Below, one piece after another: positions 44,293 through 53,789 of a stretch of 54,431 bases of DNA. The notes beneath the pieces are model-generated. The model searched no databases and was not told the origin of the DNA. It saw only the letters and a program-made list of their open reading frames with translations. A program made the translations under genes and the position numbers. Source of the DNA: Acinetobacter sp. UBA3106 (GTDB taxonomy: Bacteria; Pseudomonadota; Gammaproteobacteria; Pseudomonadales; Moraxellaceae); contig DFAM01000016.1 of the NCBI GenBank assembly GCA_002365595.1, positions 243,987 to 298,417 of the forward strand. The letters run 5' to 3'. Within the stretch, counting starts at the first letter, position 1. Every line of letters begins with the position of its first letter.

Positions 44293-45210
44293 ATGCTTAA
44301 TAAAAAACCTCGTATCCCTGCTTCTGTGAGCATTCCTGAACATTTAAGTTTTTTACAGGGTTTCCGAGATTATTTAATTGCACAAACCGTCAGTCCGCAT
44401 ACCCGTAATGCCTATCTGTCTGATTTAGTTCAATGTAGTGAGTGCAATTCCAATTTAATGCCAGATTGGTCCAGCGATGATATATCGGATGTTTTACTGG
44501 CATTAACCAAACAAGGTAAAAGCCCACGTTCGATTGCGCGCTCCCTTTCTGCCCTGCGTTCTTTTTATAAGTTCTTGCGTGAGCAAAAATTACGTAGCGA
44601 CAATCCGGTTGCTACCCATAAAACTCCTAAAATTGGTCGGGCCTTGCCTAAGGATTTATCTGAAGCCGATGTTGAAGCCCTCATTAACGCTCCCGATATC
44701 AATACTGCTCTGGGCTTACGCGACCGGGCGATGTTTGAAGTCCTGTATGCCTGTGGGCTACGGGTGACTGAACTCCTCAATTTGCGCCTTGAATTGATTA
44801 ATTTAAAACAGGGCTATTTACGTATTGTTGGTAAAGGCAATAAGGAACGTCTGGTGCCTTTAGGACAGGTGGCGTGTGAATGGATTGAAAAATATCTGAA
44901 TGAAGCACGCGCTAGCCTTTATAAATCTGCCACCGACTATGTTTTTTTAACCCAGCACGGCGGCATCATGAGCCGGCAAAATTTCTGGTATGCCATTAAA
45001 CGCTATGCGCTACAAGCCGGGATTAAAGCCGAACTTTCACCGCATACCCTGCGTCATGCCTTTGCCACCCATTTACTCAATCATGGCGCTGACTTACGTG
45101 TGGTACAGATGCTGCTCGGACATAGTGATTTATCGACCACACAAATTTATACCCACGTGGCTCAGGTGCGCATGCAACAATTGCATGCGACTTATCATCC
45201 ACGCGCTTAA
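44293..45210 (+). CDS. xerD: Site-specific tyrosine recombinase XerD
   Basis: XerD acts with XerC at the dif site to resolve chromosome dimers. The 305-residue protein has the N-terminal SAM-like core-binding domain (about 18-105) and a catalytic domain with R in GLRVTELLNL (about 156), K in VGKGNKERLVPL (about 180), H-x-x-R in SPHTLRHAFATHL (about 251-254), H in LLGHSDL (about 276) and the Tyr nucleophile in IYTHVA (about 286). Placement upstream of dsbC, as in E. coli xerD-dsbC, favours XerD over XerC. Confidence 0.92.
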   Translation: MLNKKPRIPASVSIPEHLSFLQGFRDYLIAQTVSPHTRNAYLSDLVQCSECNSNLMPDWSSDDISDVLLALTKQGKSPRSIARSLSALRSFYKFLREQKLRSDNPVATHKTPKIGRALPKDLSEADVEALINAPDINTALGLRDRAMFEVLYACGLRVTELLNLRLELINLKQGYLRIVGKGNKERLVPLGQVACEWIEKYLNEARASLYKSATDYVFLTQHGGIMSRQNFWYAIKRYALQAGIKAELSPHTLRHAFATHLLNHGADLRVVQMLLGHSDLSTTQIYTHVAQVRMQQLHATYHPRA

Positions 45211-45308
45211 TGGCGCTAAATATCAGACCAAGAAGTTTTATCGCAGGCATTTTTTTTTGTTATGCTAAGCCACCAATTTTTATCTATAGCTAAAAGAAAG
45301 GGTTATTT

Positions 45309-46124
45309 ATGTCATTTACCCGCTCAAAAATTTTTATTGCCTGTACCTTGGCTAGCAGCCTGGTCATCACTGCTTGTTCCAACTCTAATAACGATGAAAA
45401 AAAGCAAAGTACTTTAACCGCTAGCGCACCTGCAACCGGACAGGCATCGAATCTTTCCGAACGCAATGCACAGCAGCGCCTGATTAACACGCTGCAACAG
45501 CACTTTAAAAAAGCCAATATCAATGCCAAAGTTTTAGATATTAAAGCCACTGAAGTACCGAATCTGTATTGGGTCAACTTAGAAGGCATGTCATCGGTTT
45601 ATGCTACTGCCGACGGCAAATACATTATTCAGGGTGATGTGCTGCGTTTAGGCGACAGTAAAATTCACAATGTCAGTGAAAGCCTGCAATCTGAAGCCAA
45701 TAAAAAGCTGCTGGCCAACTTAAAAACTGAAGATCTTCTGGTGTACAAAGCCAAAGGAAAAACCAAACATGTGGTTTATGTCTTTACCGATGCCAGCTGT
45801 CCGTATTGTCACAAACTGCATGAACAGATGAATGAAATCAATGCGAAAGGTATTGAAGTACGTTATATCGCATGGCCACGTGGTGAACAGTTCATGCCAG
45901 CCATGGAAAGCGTCTGGTGTAGTGAAGACCGTCAGGCGGCTTTTGATCAGGCCATTGCCGGTGCACCGCTTGCTCCAGCAAACTGTAAAAATCCGGTCAG
46001 AGATCAATATCAGTTGGGTCTGAATATGGGCGTCAATGGAACTCCGGCAATCTATAATAGCGAAGGTGTTTACCTTGGTGGATATCTATCGCCTGAAGAA
46101 TTGGTAGAACGTTTAAATAACTAA
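45309..46124 (+). CDS. dsbC: DsbC-type thiol:disulfide interchange protein, lipoprotein form
   Basis: DsbC isomerises incorrect disulfides in the periplasm. The 271-residue protein has a signal peptide with a lipobox-like ITAC (Cys at about residue 23), a Ser/Asn-rich linker, an N-terminal dimerisation domain (about 58-130) and a thioredoxin domain with active site CPYC (about 164-167) and cis-Pro loop GTPAIY (about 244). A second Cys pair (SVWCSEDR and PANCKN) matches the structural disulfide of DsbC. Membrane anchoring through the lipobox is a departure from soluble E. coli DsbC and is an inference from the motif. Confidence 0.9.
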   Translation: MSFTRSKIFIACTLASSLVITACSNSNNDEKKQSTLTASAPATGQASNLSERNAQQRLINTLQQHFKKANINAKVLDIKATEVPNLYWVNLEGMSSVYATADGKYIIQGDVLRLGDSKIHNVSESLQSEANKKLLANLKTEDLLVYKAKGKTKHVVYVFTDASCPYCHKLHEQMNEINAKGIEVRYIAWPRGEQFMPAMESVWCSEDRQAAFDQAIAGAPLAPANCKNPVRDQYQLGLNMGVNGTPAIYNSEGVYLGGYLSPEELVERLNN

Positions 46125-46247
46125 TTTTTATTCGTTAAATTAGTGTTTTTTATAGTTGCAGATAAAGTTATTTCTTTCCTAGAGTCTCATGCTTTTTTTA
46201 GCTATGATCTAGGTTCGCTTAAAATTGATTAGATATTGGAGTGTGAC

Positions 46248-47552
46248 GTGAAACCAGTTCGTCTGGCAATCCTCGGTCTTGGTACTGTGGGTGGTGGTGC
46301 CCTTAAACTTTTAAAAGAAAACGCTGCTGAGATTAGACGTCGCACCGGTCGAGAAATTGAAATTACCCATGTGGGTACACGTCGTCCGCGTCCTGATTTG
46401 GATCTTCCAGAATCAATCAAACAAAGTGCTGATCTTCTAGAAATTGTACGTCAACCCGATGTTGACGTTGTGGTTGAAGTGATGGGCGGAATTCATCCAG
46501 CCTATGAAGTCATTATGGAAGCCATGAAACATGGCAAACATATTGTGACTGCCAACAAGGCACTCTTGGCTGAACACGGTAATGAACTGTTTAAAGCGGC
46601 TGAAGACAATGCCGTACAGATTGCCTATGAAGCGGCAGTTGCCGGCGGTATTCCAATTATTAAAGTCATTCGTGAAGGTTTGGCTGCCAATAAAATTGAC
46701 TGGTTGGCAGGTATTATTAACGGAACCGGCAACTTCATTTTAAGTGAGATGCGTGAAAAAGGCCGTGCTTTTGAAGACGTGCTGAAAGAAGCTCAAGAAC
46801 TCGGTTATGCCGAAGCCGATCCGACTTTTGACGTTGAAGGCATTGATGCTGCACATAAACTGACCATTCTGGCGTCATGTGCATTTGGTATTCCGCTACA
46901 GTTTGATAAAGTCTTTACAGAAGGCATTGGCAAAGTTACTGCACAAGATGTGAAATATGCAGAAGACTTGGGTTTCCGTATCAAACACTTGGGTATTGCG
47001 CGCCGTACCGATGCCGGCATTGAATTACGTGTGCATCCGACTTTAATTCCAGATGACCAGCTGATTGCCAATGTAAACGGCGTGAAGAATGCGGTCTTGG
47101 TACAGGCCAATGCTGTTGGTCCAACCCTTTATTACGGTGCTGGTGCAGGCGCAGGTCCAACCGCTTCAGCTGTGGTTGCCGATGTCGTCGATATTGTCCG
47201 TGATATTATTTATACCGAAGATGGCGCCGGAACCATTCCGCAATTGGCCTTTGAAGCCCTCACGGATTTGCCAATTTTAACGCGTGAACAAATGACCACA
47301 GGCTATTACATCCGTATTAATGCCGAAGATCAAATGGGCGTACTTGCCGATGTCACCACGATTTTAAGTCGTGCCGGCATCAGCATTGATGCCATCATGC
47401 AGCAGTCGCGTTTAAAAGACCTGATTCCGATCGTGATTTTAACTGATCCTATCGTTGAATCAAAAATGGATGAAGCGTTGCAACAAATTCAAGCATTGCC
47501 CTTCATTCATGGCGAAATTGTACGAATTCGTTTAGAATCGCTTGATAATTAA
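46248..47552 (+). CDS. hom: Homoserine dehydrogenase
   Basis: The enzyme reduces aspartate semialdehyde to homoserine with NAD(P)H, at the branch to threonine and methionine. The 434-residue single-function protein has the Rossmann motif GLGTVGGG (about residues 8-15), VTANKALLAEHG (about 100), the catalytic GINGTGNFILSEM-type segment (about 157-169) and EADPTFDVEGIDAAHKL (about 188). An ACT regulatory domain (about 349-425) suggests feedback control by threonine. The GTG at 46248 has GGAG six bases upstream and gives the family N-terminus. thrC follows 62 bases later. Confidence 0.95.
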   Translation: MKPVRLAILGLGTVGGGALKLLKENAAEIRRRTGREIEITHVGTRRPRPDLDLPESIKQSADLLEIVRQPDVDVVVEVMGGIHPAYEVIMEAMKHGKHIVTANKALLAEHGNELFKAAEDNAVQIAYEAAVAGGIPIIKVIREGLAANKIDWLAGIINGTGNFILSEMREKGRAFEDVLKEAQELGYAEADPTFDVEGIDAAHKLTILASCAFGIPLQFDKVFTEGIGKVTAQDVKYAEDLGFRIKHLGIARRTDAGIELRVHPTLIPDDQLIANVNGVKNAVLVQANAVGPTLYYGAGAGAGPTASAVVADVVDIVRDIIYTEDGAGTIPQLAFEALTDLPILTREQMTTGYYIRINAEDQMGVLADVTTILSRAGISIDAIMQQSRLKDLIPIVILTDPIVESKMDEALQQIQALPFIHGEIVRIRLESLDN

Positions 47553-47558
47553 TCGGGT

Positions 47559-47584
47559 CGAGGGGAATATTTCCGTTCCTCTCG
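47559..47584 (+). other. Stem-loop between hom and thrC
   Basis: CGAGGGGAA and TTCCTCTCG pair over nine bases (one G-T) around an eight-base loop, seven bases after the hom stop and 30 bases before thrC. No T-run follows, so it is more likely an RNA stability or processing element than a terminator. Confidence 0.4.
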
Positions 47585-47614
47585 CCAAGCTCTACACACA
47601 ATTGGAACATCATC

Positions 47615-48754
47615 ATGTCTAATGCCAATCGTTATACTGGTTTAGTTGACCGCTATCGCGACCGTTTACCAGTGTCTGCAACTACTCGTGCAATCTCTTT
47701 AGGCGAAGGTAACACGCCACTGATTAAGCTTGAGAACATTCCACGTATTATTGGCAAAAATGTTGAAATTTATGTGAAGTACGAGGGCTTAAACCCGACT
47801 GGTTCATTTAAAGACCGTGGTATGACCATGGCAGTGACAAAAGCAGTTGAAGAAGGCTCTAAAGCCATTATCTGTGCGTCTACTGGTAACACTTCTGCTG
47901 CTGCAGCGGCTTATGCTGCCCGTGCGGGGATCAAAGCGTTCGTAATCATCCCTGAAGGCAAAATTGCCATGGGTAAAATGGCGCAAGCGATGATGTATGG
48001 TGCTGTAACCATGCAAATTCGCGGTAACTTCGATGACGGTATGCGTTTGGTGAAAGAAGTGGCTGACCAAGCACCGGTGACCATCGTGAACTCAATCAAC
48101 CCTTACCGTTTGCAAGGTCAAAAGACTATTGCTTATGAAATTGTTGAAGCTTTAGGCCGTGCTCCTGATTACCACTGCTTACCAGTGGGTAACGCAGGGA
48201 ACATCACTGCACACTGGATGGGTTATACCGAAGCTGTTGCAAACCAATCAAAAGATGAGTTTGAGCAAGTGGTTTATGATGCTGCAACAGATCAGTTCAC
48301 TGGTCCTAAACCTGAAGGCTTGCCAACGATGGTCGGTTACCAGGCATCTGGTGCTGCACCGTTCCTGCGTGGTGCACCGGTTGAAAGCCCTGAAACAGTA
48401 GCAACTGCCATCCGTATTGGTAATCCACAAAGCTGGAACCATGCAAAAGCTGTAGTTCGTGATTCTAAAGGTTGGTTCGACGAACTTCAGGATAGCGAAA
48501 TTTTGGATGCGCAGCGCCTACTTTCTATGTACGAAGGTGTATTCGTAGAGCCTGCTTCCGCAGCATCTATCGGTGGCGCAATTCGTGACATTAAAGCAGG
48601 TAAAATTGCTCAAGGTTCTGTGATCGTATGTACCGTAACAGGTAACGGTCTGAAAGACCCTGACACAGCCATCAAGCAATGCCAAGATGCTGTCATGTTG
48701 TCTATCGATGCCACTATGGATCAAGTTAAAGACTCTATTCTTTCGAATATGTAA
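47615..48754 (+). CDS. thrC: Threonine synthase
   Basis: This PLP enzyme converts O-phosphohomoserine to threonine. The 379-residue protein has the PLP-lysine motif GLNPTGSFKDRGMTMAV (Lys near residue 67), the ASTGNTSAAAAAYAARAG phosphate-binding region (about 89-106) and GNAGNITAHWMGY (about 192). It is the shorter class II type with strong similarity to SAM-independent bacterial enzymes. It forms a pathway operon with hom and is followed by a strong terminator. Confidence 0.96.
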   Translation: MSNANRYTGLVDRYRDRLPVSATTRAISLGEGNTPLIKLENIPRIIGKNVEIYVKYEGLNPTGSFKDRGMTMAVTKAVEEGSKAIICASTGNTSAAAAAYAARAGIKAFVIIPEGKIAMGKMAQAMMYGAVTMQIRGNFDDGMRLVKEVADQAPVTIVNSINPYRLQGQKTIAYEIVEALGRAPDYHCLPVGNAGNITAHWMGYTEAVANQSKDEFEQVVYDAATDQFTGPKPEGLPTMVGYQASGAAPFLRGAPVESPETVATAIRIGNPQSWNHAKAVVRDSKGWFDELQDSEILDAQRLLSMYEGVFVEPASAASIGGAIRDIKAGKIAQGSVIVCTVTGNGLKDPDTAIKQCQDAVMLSIDATMDQVKDSILSNM

Positions 48755-48776
48755 TTTATTTCATCTTTAGATGGAA

Positions 48777-48808
48777 AGAAAAAAGCCCTGCAATTGCAGG
48801 GCTTTTTC
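48777..48808. terminator. Bidirectional terminator, thrC / pbpG
   Basis: AGCCCTGCAATTGCAGGGCT is a 20-base perfect palindrome (48784-48803) flanked by A- and T-runs, between the convergent genes thrC and pbpG. Confidence 0.88.
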
Positions 48809-48861
48809 ATTTGGAAGTATTCAAACGTTGAGTAAATTTGAATCCTTCGCAAAGTTAAACA

Positions 48862-49908
48862 TTAAATACGTTTTGGTAACTGGCTTGCCCAAGTCATTAA
48901 ACGGGTTGCATCATTGGTACGTGCGGCAGATGTATCTGCGCCCAGCAACACCACCACCGCTGGACGATTATTTAAAGTCGTATGCATTGCTACGCAGCGT
49001 CCTGCTTCATTGATATAACCGGTTTTTGAAATATTGATATTCCAGCCACCATTACGCACTAGGGCATTGGTGTTGTTAGATTTCAAAACTCGATAACCCA
49101 GATTAAAATCATAACTTGGTGTGGTTGAGAATTGGCGAATCAAACTATATTGAGATGCTTTATTGACTAAAATACCCAAATCACGTGCAGAAGACACATT
49201 TCCAGGATGCAAACCTGTTGACTCCAGATAATGTGTTGAATGCATACCGAGAGATTTAGCTTTCGCATTCATTGCAGAAATAAAGGCTGCGCGGCCACCC
49301 GGGAAAGTACGCGCCAATGCAGACGCAGCAGGATTCTCAGACTTCATCAATGCAAATAAAAGTGCTTCAGCACGATTCATGCTGTCACCAGCACGTAAGG
49401 TTGAGCTTGAACTCTTACAGCCCGAACAAGAAAAATCGGCCTGTTGTAAGGTAATTTTTTCCGACATGTTTAAACGGGCATCCGCAATGACAACCGCAGT
49501 CATCAGTTTAGTCAGGGATGCAATTGGAAAGGCGGTATTACTATTTTTACTGTATAAAACCTCACCTGTTTGAGCGTCCATCACCAAAGCAGCACGGGCA
49601 TTTACAGAAGGTTGATTGCTATAGTTTGAATTATTTAAAATCTGTACATTTTGAGGTGCAGAATGAGCAACCACAGCATTTGAGCTACGTACAGAAGTGG
49701 TTATTTTTGTTGAACCTTGTGGAGAAACTTCTTCAGCTGAAGCATCACCGTTTAATAATTGATTGGCATCCTCAGAAGACCAGTTCAATGCAGCTTGTCC
49801 GGGCCCTTTAGAAGCATCCATGACCAGCTCTGCAAAACTGGTTGAACTCATGATTAACAGAATCGACATGCCTAGCACATGGATTAAAGATTTTTTCGAT
49901 TGTTTCAC
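48862..49908 (-). CDS. pbpG: D-alanyl-D-alanine endopeptidase, PBP7/8 type
   Basis: This is a low-molecular-mass penicillin-binding protein (peptidase S11 family) that cleaves peptidoglycan cross-links in the periplasm. The 348-residue protein has a signal peptide (cleavage near residue 26 after SFA), an Asn/Ser/Gln-rich region to about residue 100, then the catalytic domain with SxxK (SLTK near 130), an SxN-like element in LMKSENPAASAL and KTG (SKTGYINEAG near 293). There is no C-terminal amphipathic anchor, which separates it from PBP5/6. The start is GTG at 49908. PbpG has been linked to serum survival in A. baumannii. Confidence 0.9.
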   Translation of the reverse strand: MKQSKKSLIHVLGMSILLIMSSTSFAELVMDASKGPGQAALNWSSEDANQLLNGDASAEEVSPQGSTKITTSVRSSNAVVAHSAPQNVQILNNSNYSNQPSVNARAALVMDAQTGEVLYSKNSNTAFPIASLTKLMTAVVIADARLNMSEKITLQQADFSCSGCKSSSSTLRAGDSMNRAEALLFALMKSENPAASALARTFPGGRAAFISAMNAKAKSLGMHSTHYLESTGLHPGNVSSARDLGILVNKASQYSLIRQFSTTPSYDFNLGYRVLKSNNTNALVRNGGWNINISKTGYINEAGRCVAMHTTLNNRPAVVVLLGADTSAARTNDATRLMTWASQLPKRI

Positions 49909-50129
49909 GGTGATTTACTCAACTCAAGGAGACAATATACATTTGTATATTCCCTCAAAAATGCTTACATTTAAACACAAATATGAACACTTTTTGTTAC
50001 TCACAACATTGTGTATAACATTTAATGGAAAGATATAGAATAGGATTGCTAATTTTGTCATTTCATTGCAAGCTTATTTTGCTTTATGTAACAAAAAAAA
50101 TGCATTTTTTTGATATGAGGGAGAACTAG
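49909..50129. promoter_or_regulatory. Divergent promoter region pbpG / gacA
   Basis: The 220 bases are AT-rich and must hold promoters for pbpG (-) and the gacA-pilSR genes (+). AGGGAG at 50118-50123 is the gacA ribosome-binding site, six bases before its GTG. No distinct operator is recognised. Confidence 0.4.
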
Positions 50130-50765
50130 GTGATCACAGTTTTAGTGGTAGATGACCATGAATTGGTACGTACCGGAATTTGCCGTATGCTCGAAGACCA
50201 TGCGGATGTTCAAGTGATTGGTCAGGCTGAATCTGGTGAAGAAGCAATTAACTTAGTCCGTCATCATCACCCTAATGTGGTCTTGCTTGATGTAAACATG
50301 CCGGGAATTGGCGGGGTAGAAACCACCCGACGTCTGCTACAGACTGCCCCTGAAACCAAAGTGCTGGCCGTCAGTGGCCTGGCTGAAGAACCTTATCCTT
50401 CTTTATTGCTGAAAGCCGGGGCTAAAGGTTATATCACCAAAGGTGCGCCTGTGACCGAAATGGTCCGTGCCATCAACAAGGTGATGCAAGGTGGGAAATA
50501 CTTCAGTGCAGATATTGCCGAACAATTGGCCAGTTCATATCTGTCAGACACCCAGCAATCTCCTTTCGATGCATTATCGGAACGTGAAATGCAGGTCGCG
50601 ATGATGGTGGTGAATTGTATTAGTGCCCAGGAAATTGCCGATAAACTTTTTGTCAGTGTTAAAACGGTCAATACTTACCGTTATCGCATCTTCGAAAAGC
50701 TGAATCTGGATAGTGATGTTAAATTGACTCATCTGGCCATTCGCTATGGACTGATTAAACCTTAA
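50130..50765 (+). CDS. gacA: GacA/UvrY-type response regulator
   Basis: This is a NarL/FixJ-type response regulator of 211 residues. The receiver domain (1-120) has the acidic pair D8/D9, phospho-acceptor D54 in VVLLDVNMPG and Lys near 104 in YITKGAP. The LuxR-type helix-turn-helix (about 145-205) has LSEREMQVAMMVVNCISAQEIADKLFVSVKTVNTYRYRIFEKL. The whole sequence resembles GacA, the partner of GacS that usually drives small RsmY/Z-type RNAs. No gacS or rsm RNA lies in the window. It starts with GTG and ends 19 bases before pilS. Confidence 0.88.
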   Translation: MITVLVVDDHELVRTGICRMLEDHADVQVIGQAESGEEAINLVRHHHPNVVLLDVNMPGIGGVETTRRLLQTAPETKVLAVSGLAEEPYPSLLLKAGAKGYITKGAPVTEMVRAINKVMQGGKYFSADIAEQLASSYLSDTQQSPFDALSEREMQVAMMVVNCISAQEIADKLFVSVKTVNTYRYRIFEKLNLDSDVKLTHLAIRYGLIKP

Positions 50766-50784
50766 TGCCTGCTAGAAGACCTGC

Positions 50785-52350
50785 ATGACGCAAAATACCA
50801 ATATTTTTCAGTTTAACCAATATCGTTTAGGCATTTGGTATAGCACTTACAGATTCATTATTGCGACTAGTCTTCTCGTGATTTTCTTATTAACCAATCA
50901 GCGTTTAAATACCGATTATCACTATCCGCAGCTTTATTTTTATGTCCTGATCGGCTATGTGTTAACAAGCTGTATTCAGTTAATTACGCTAAAAAGTATA
51001 CGCTTCAAAATTTCCCAGCAGCTCCCACTATTGTTTGTCATTGACGTTATTGCTTTAAGCTTGCTTACCTTGGCGGTAGATGGCCCTAATCTGCAATTAA
51101 GTTTGCTGTTCGTAATTACCATTTTTGCAGCCTCATTATTACTGAATGCCAAAAAGGCTTTGATTATTACCTTAATTGCCGTGATTAGTGTGATTTATCA
51201 GCTTTTTTTAGGCAGTATTTTTGATTTTTCCTCACTGAATAATATTGGCAACAGTGCCATATTGGCTTTTCTTTTTTTAGTCGTGTATGGCAGTGGGCAA
51301 ATTGCGGTACGCCGTTTCCAATTGCTGGAAAATTTAAACTTTTCTCAATCCCTGGAGTTAAACCGGCTACAAAATCTGAATCGCTATATTCTGGAACAGA
51401 TAGAACTCGGTTATTTGGTTTTAGATGAAAACTGCCATATTGTGCTGAGCAACCCTGCTGCTTGCCTGCTTTTAGGCATTCCTCCGCTCTATGCCTATGA
51501 CAAATATCCCTTATACAAGGCCCAGCCCGATTTATTTGAATTACTTAAATTTGATCAATTGCAGGACGGAGAAAAATTTCAGTTCGAGTCGCAGCTCAGC
51601 CATTATCATATGCATATTGAAGTGCAAAAACTCATGGTCCCGCATCAGACCCTGACTCTATTGGTACTGCAGGATGCCACCAAGCTTAATCAACGCGTGC
51701 AACAATTAAAACTTGCGGCACTTGGACAATTGTCTGCGAGCATTGCCCACGAAATTCGCAATCCTTTAGCGGCCATTGTCCAAGCCAATGAACTTTTGCG
51801 AGATAGCGATCCGCATCAACAAGCGGCATTGAGCCGGATGATTTCGAAACAGACCCAGCGTATCGATCGTATTATCCAAGACACACTGAATATGGTGCGC
51901 AATAAAGAAACCCATCCCTCCACGATTGAACTGAAACAGTTTATTCCGCTCCTCATTCAGGAAGATTTGGCTGATATTGCCATCCAGATTAAATATACCG
52001 TTCAAAGTAAAATTTTTATTCGTTTTGACGAGGCCCAATTGCGTCAAGTTTTGATTAACCTGATTCGTAATGCTATTCGACATAATTCACCTGAGCATTC
52101 ACATATTGAATTGAATGCCTATTTACATGAACCCAATGTCCGCATTGAAGTCCGTGATTTTGGCGCTGGGGTTGCGTCAAAAGATTTAACCTCTTTATTT
52201 CAACCTTTTTTTAGTACCGAAATCACAGGAACTGGTTTAGGATTATACTTATCACATAGTTTTTGCGAGGCCAATCAGGCAAAACTCAACTATGTAGAAC
52301 AAGAACAAGGGGCATGCTTTCAAATAGAATGCCTGCGAGTTGTATTATAA
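50785..52350 (+). CDS. pilS: Two-component sensor histidine kinase PilS
   Basis: PilS is the membrane sensor that senses pilin in the membrane and controls PilR. The 521-residue protein has six N-terminal helices (about 15-175) with short loops, a PAS-like region (about 200-300), a HisKA domain with the phospho-acceptor in ASIAHEIRNPLAAI (His near 322), and a HATPase domain with N box LINLIRNAIRHN and G boxes FGAGVAS and GTGLGLYLSHSF. pilR follows 22 bases after the stop. Confidence 0.92.
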   Translation: MTQNTNIFQFNQYRLGIWYSTYRFIIATSLLVIFLLTNQRLNTDYHYPQLYFYVLIGYVLTSCIQLITLKSIRFKISQQLPLLFVIDVIALSLLTLAVDGPNLQLSLLFVITIFAASLLLNAKKALIITLIAVISVIYQLFLGSIFDFSSLNNIGNSAILAFLFLVVYGSGQIAVRRFQLLENLNFSQSLELNRLQNLNRYILEQIELGYLVLDENCHIVLSNPAACLLLGIPPLYAYDKYPLYKAQPDLFELLKFDQLQDGEKFQFESQLSHYHMHIEVQKLMVPHQTLTLLVLQDATKLNQRVQQLKLAALGQLSASIAHEIRNPLAAIVQANELLRDSDPHQQAALSRMISKQTQRIDRIIQDTLNMVRNKETHPSTIELKQFIPLLIQEDLADIAIQIKYTVQSKIFIRFDEAQLRQVLINLIRNAIRHNSPEHSHIELNAYLHEPNVRIEVRDFGAGVASKDLTSLFQPFFSTEITGTGLGLYLSHSFCEANQAKLNYVEQEQGACFQIECLRVVL

Positions 52351-52372
52351 ATTAAAATTGCCGGGGTGTACT

Positions 52373-53782
52373 TTGGAACAACAACCACTTGTATTGTTAG
52401 TAGATGATGAAGAAGATTTGTGTACCCTCATGCAAATGTCTTTAGCGCGTATCGGGATCAAAACCCATATTGCACATCGTCTTGAACAAGCCAAAAAATT
52501 CTTGTCTGAATACCGGTATGATGCTTGTTTAACCGATTTAAATTTACCGGACGGTAATGGACTGCAACTGGTGGAATGGATTAGCCAGCACTTTCCATCC
52601 ATACCGGTGGCGGTACTGACAGCATATGGCAATATGGAAATTGCCATTGCGGCACTCAAAGCCGGTGCATTTGATTTTGTCAGCAAACCCGTGAATCAAA
52701 AGCATCTGGAACAACTGCTGCAAAAAGCCTTTAATAAACCCTTTGAGCATTTGCAGACCAAAGAAGATAGTCTGGAACAAAAGTTATTAATCGGCCAATC
52801 ACTGCCGATTCAACAGTTAAGAGTAACCTTAAATAAAATTGCCCGCTCTCAGGCACCGGTATTTATTACTGGCGAATCCGGGACCGGAAAAGAAGTGATT
52901 GCCAATCTGGTACATCGCCTCAGTAACCGTAATGAAGGACCTTTTATTGCCATTAACTGCGGAGCTATTCCGACTGAATTGATGGAAAGCGAACTGTTTG
53001 GACATAAAAAAGGCAGTTTTACCGGTGCTACTCAGGACAAACAGGGTCTGATTCAATCTGCACACGGCGGCAGTCTGTTTCTAGATGAAATCGCCGAACT
53101 GCCTTTAAGCATGCAGGTTAAATTGCTACGTGCCGTGCAGGAAAAGCGGATTCGTCCAGTCGGTTCAGACTGTGAAATTGATGTCGATTTTCGTGTGATT
53201 AGTGCCAGCCATCAAGACCTGGAAGCACTGGTGCAACAAGGTCGCTTTAGACAGGATCTGTTCTTTCGTATCCATGTGATGGATCTGGTCCTGCCCCCAC
53301 TGCGTGAACGTGGTGACGATATTATTTTATTGGCGCATCATTTTATTCAGAAAATTAGCCAGGAATGGGATATTCCGCAAAAACAGCTAACTGATCGTGC
53401 GAAAAGCTTTTTACTGAGTCAGTATTATCCCGGAAATGTCCGTGAATTGCGTAATATTATTGAGCGTGCCATTACCTTAAGCGATGATGAAAGAATCGAC
53501 TTGCAACACTTACAAAGTGCACCTTTACGCTATCCAACTGCAGCGATGCCAGAAGTTGCGGAAGATCAACACGTTTTGCGCAGCGACATTCTGGTTTCTT
53601 CTAAAAAATTACCCGATGAAGGTTTAGAGCTGTATCTGGAAAATATTGAAAAAGATATTTTACTCAATGCCCTGAATTTGACCCATTGGAACAGAACCCT
53701 GGCTGCCAAAAAACTGGGCATGTCTTTCCGTTCCTTGCGTTATCGTCTGAAGAAATTTGGTTTGGATACCGACGAAGAATAA
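52373..53782 (+). CDS. pilR: Sigma-54-dependent response regulator PilR
   Basis: PilR activates pilA transcription with sigma-54 RNA polymerase. The 469-residue protein has a receiver domain (about 5-125, Asp near residue 55 in CLTDLNLPDG), an AAA+ domain (about 142-375) with Walker A GESGTGKE near 166, the sigma-54 contact loop GSFTGA and Walker B GSLFLDEI. The C-terminus is a FIS-type helix-turn-helix (NRTLAAKKLGMSFRSLRYRLKKFG). I choose the TTG at 52373, preceded by GGGGTG at six bases. The frame reaches back to a TTG at 52340 within pilS. No ATG gives a full receiver domain. Confidence 0.92.
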   Translation: MEQQPLVLLVDDEEDLCTLMQMSLARIGIKTHIAHRLEQAKKFLSEYRYDACLTDLNLPDGNGLQLVEWISQHFPSIPVAVLTAYGNMEIAIAALKAGAFDFVSKPVNQKHLEQLLQKAFNKPFEHLQTKEDSLEQKLLIGQSLPIQQLRVTLNKIARSQAPVFITGESGTGKEVIANLVHRLSNRNEGPFIAINCGAIPTELMESELFGHKKGSFTGATQDKQGLIQSAHGGSLFLDEIAELPLSMQVKLLRAVQEKRIRPVGSDCEIDVDFRVISASHQDLEALVQQGRFRQDLFFRIHVMDLVLPPLRERGDDIILLAHHFIQKISQEWDIPQKQLTDRAKSFLLSQYYPGNVRELRNIIERAITLSDDERIDLQHLQSAPLRYPTAAMPEVAEDQHVLRSDILVSSKKLPDEGLELYLENIEKDILLNALNLTHWNRTLAAKKLGMSFRSLRYRLKKFGLDTDEE

Positions 53783-53789
53783 GCTGTTT

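Noticed and set aside
44122..44343. Upstream extension of FeoA by 74 residues
   Set aside because: It overlaps the feo promoter and Fur box, the residues have no FeoA similarity, and a GTG with a good ribosome-binding site marks the normal start.
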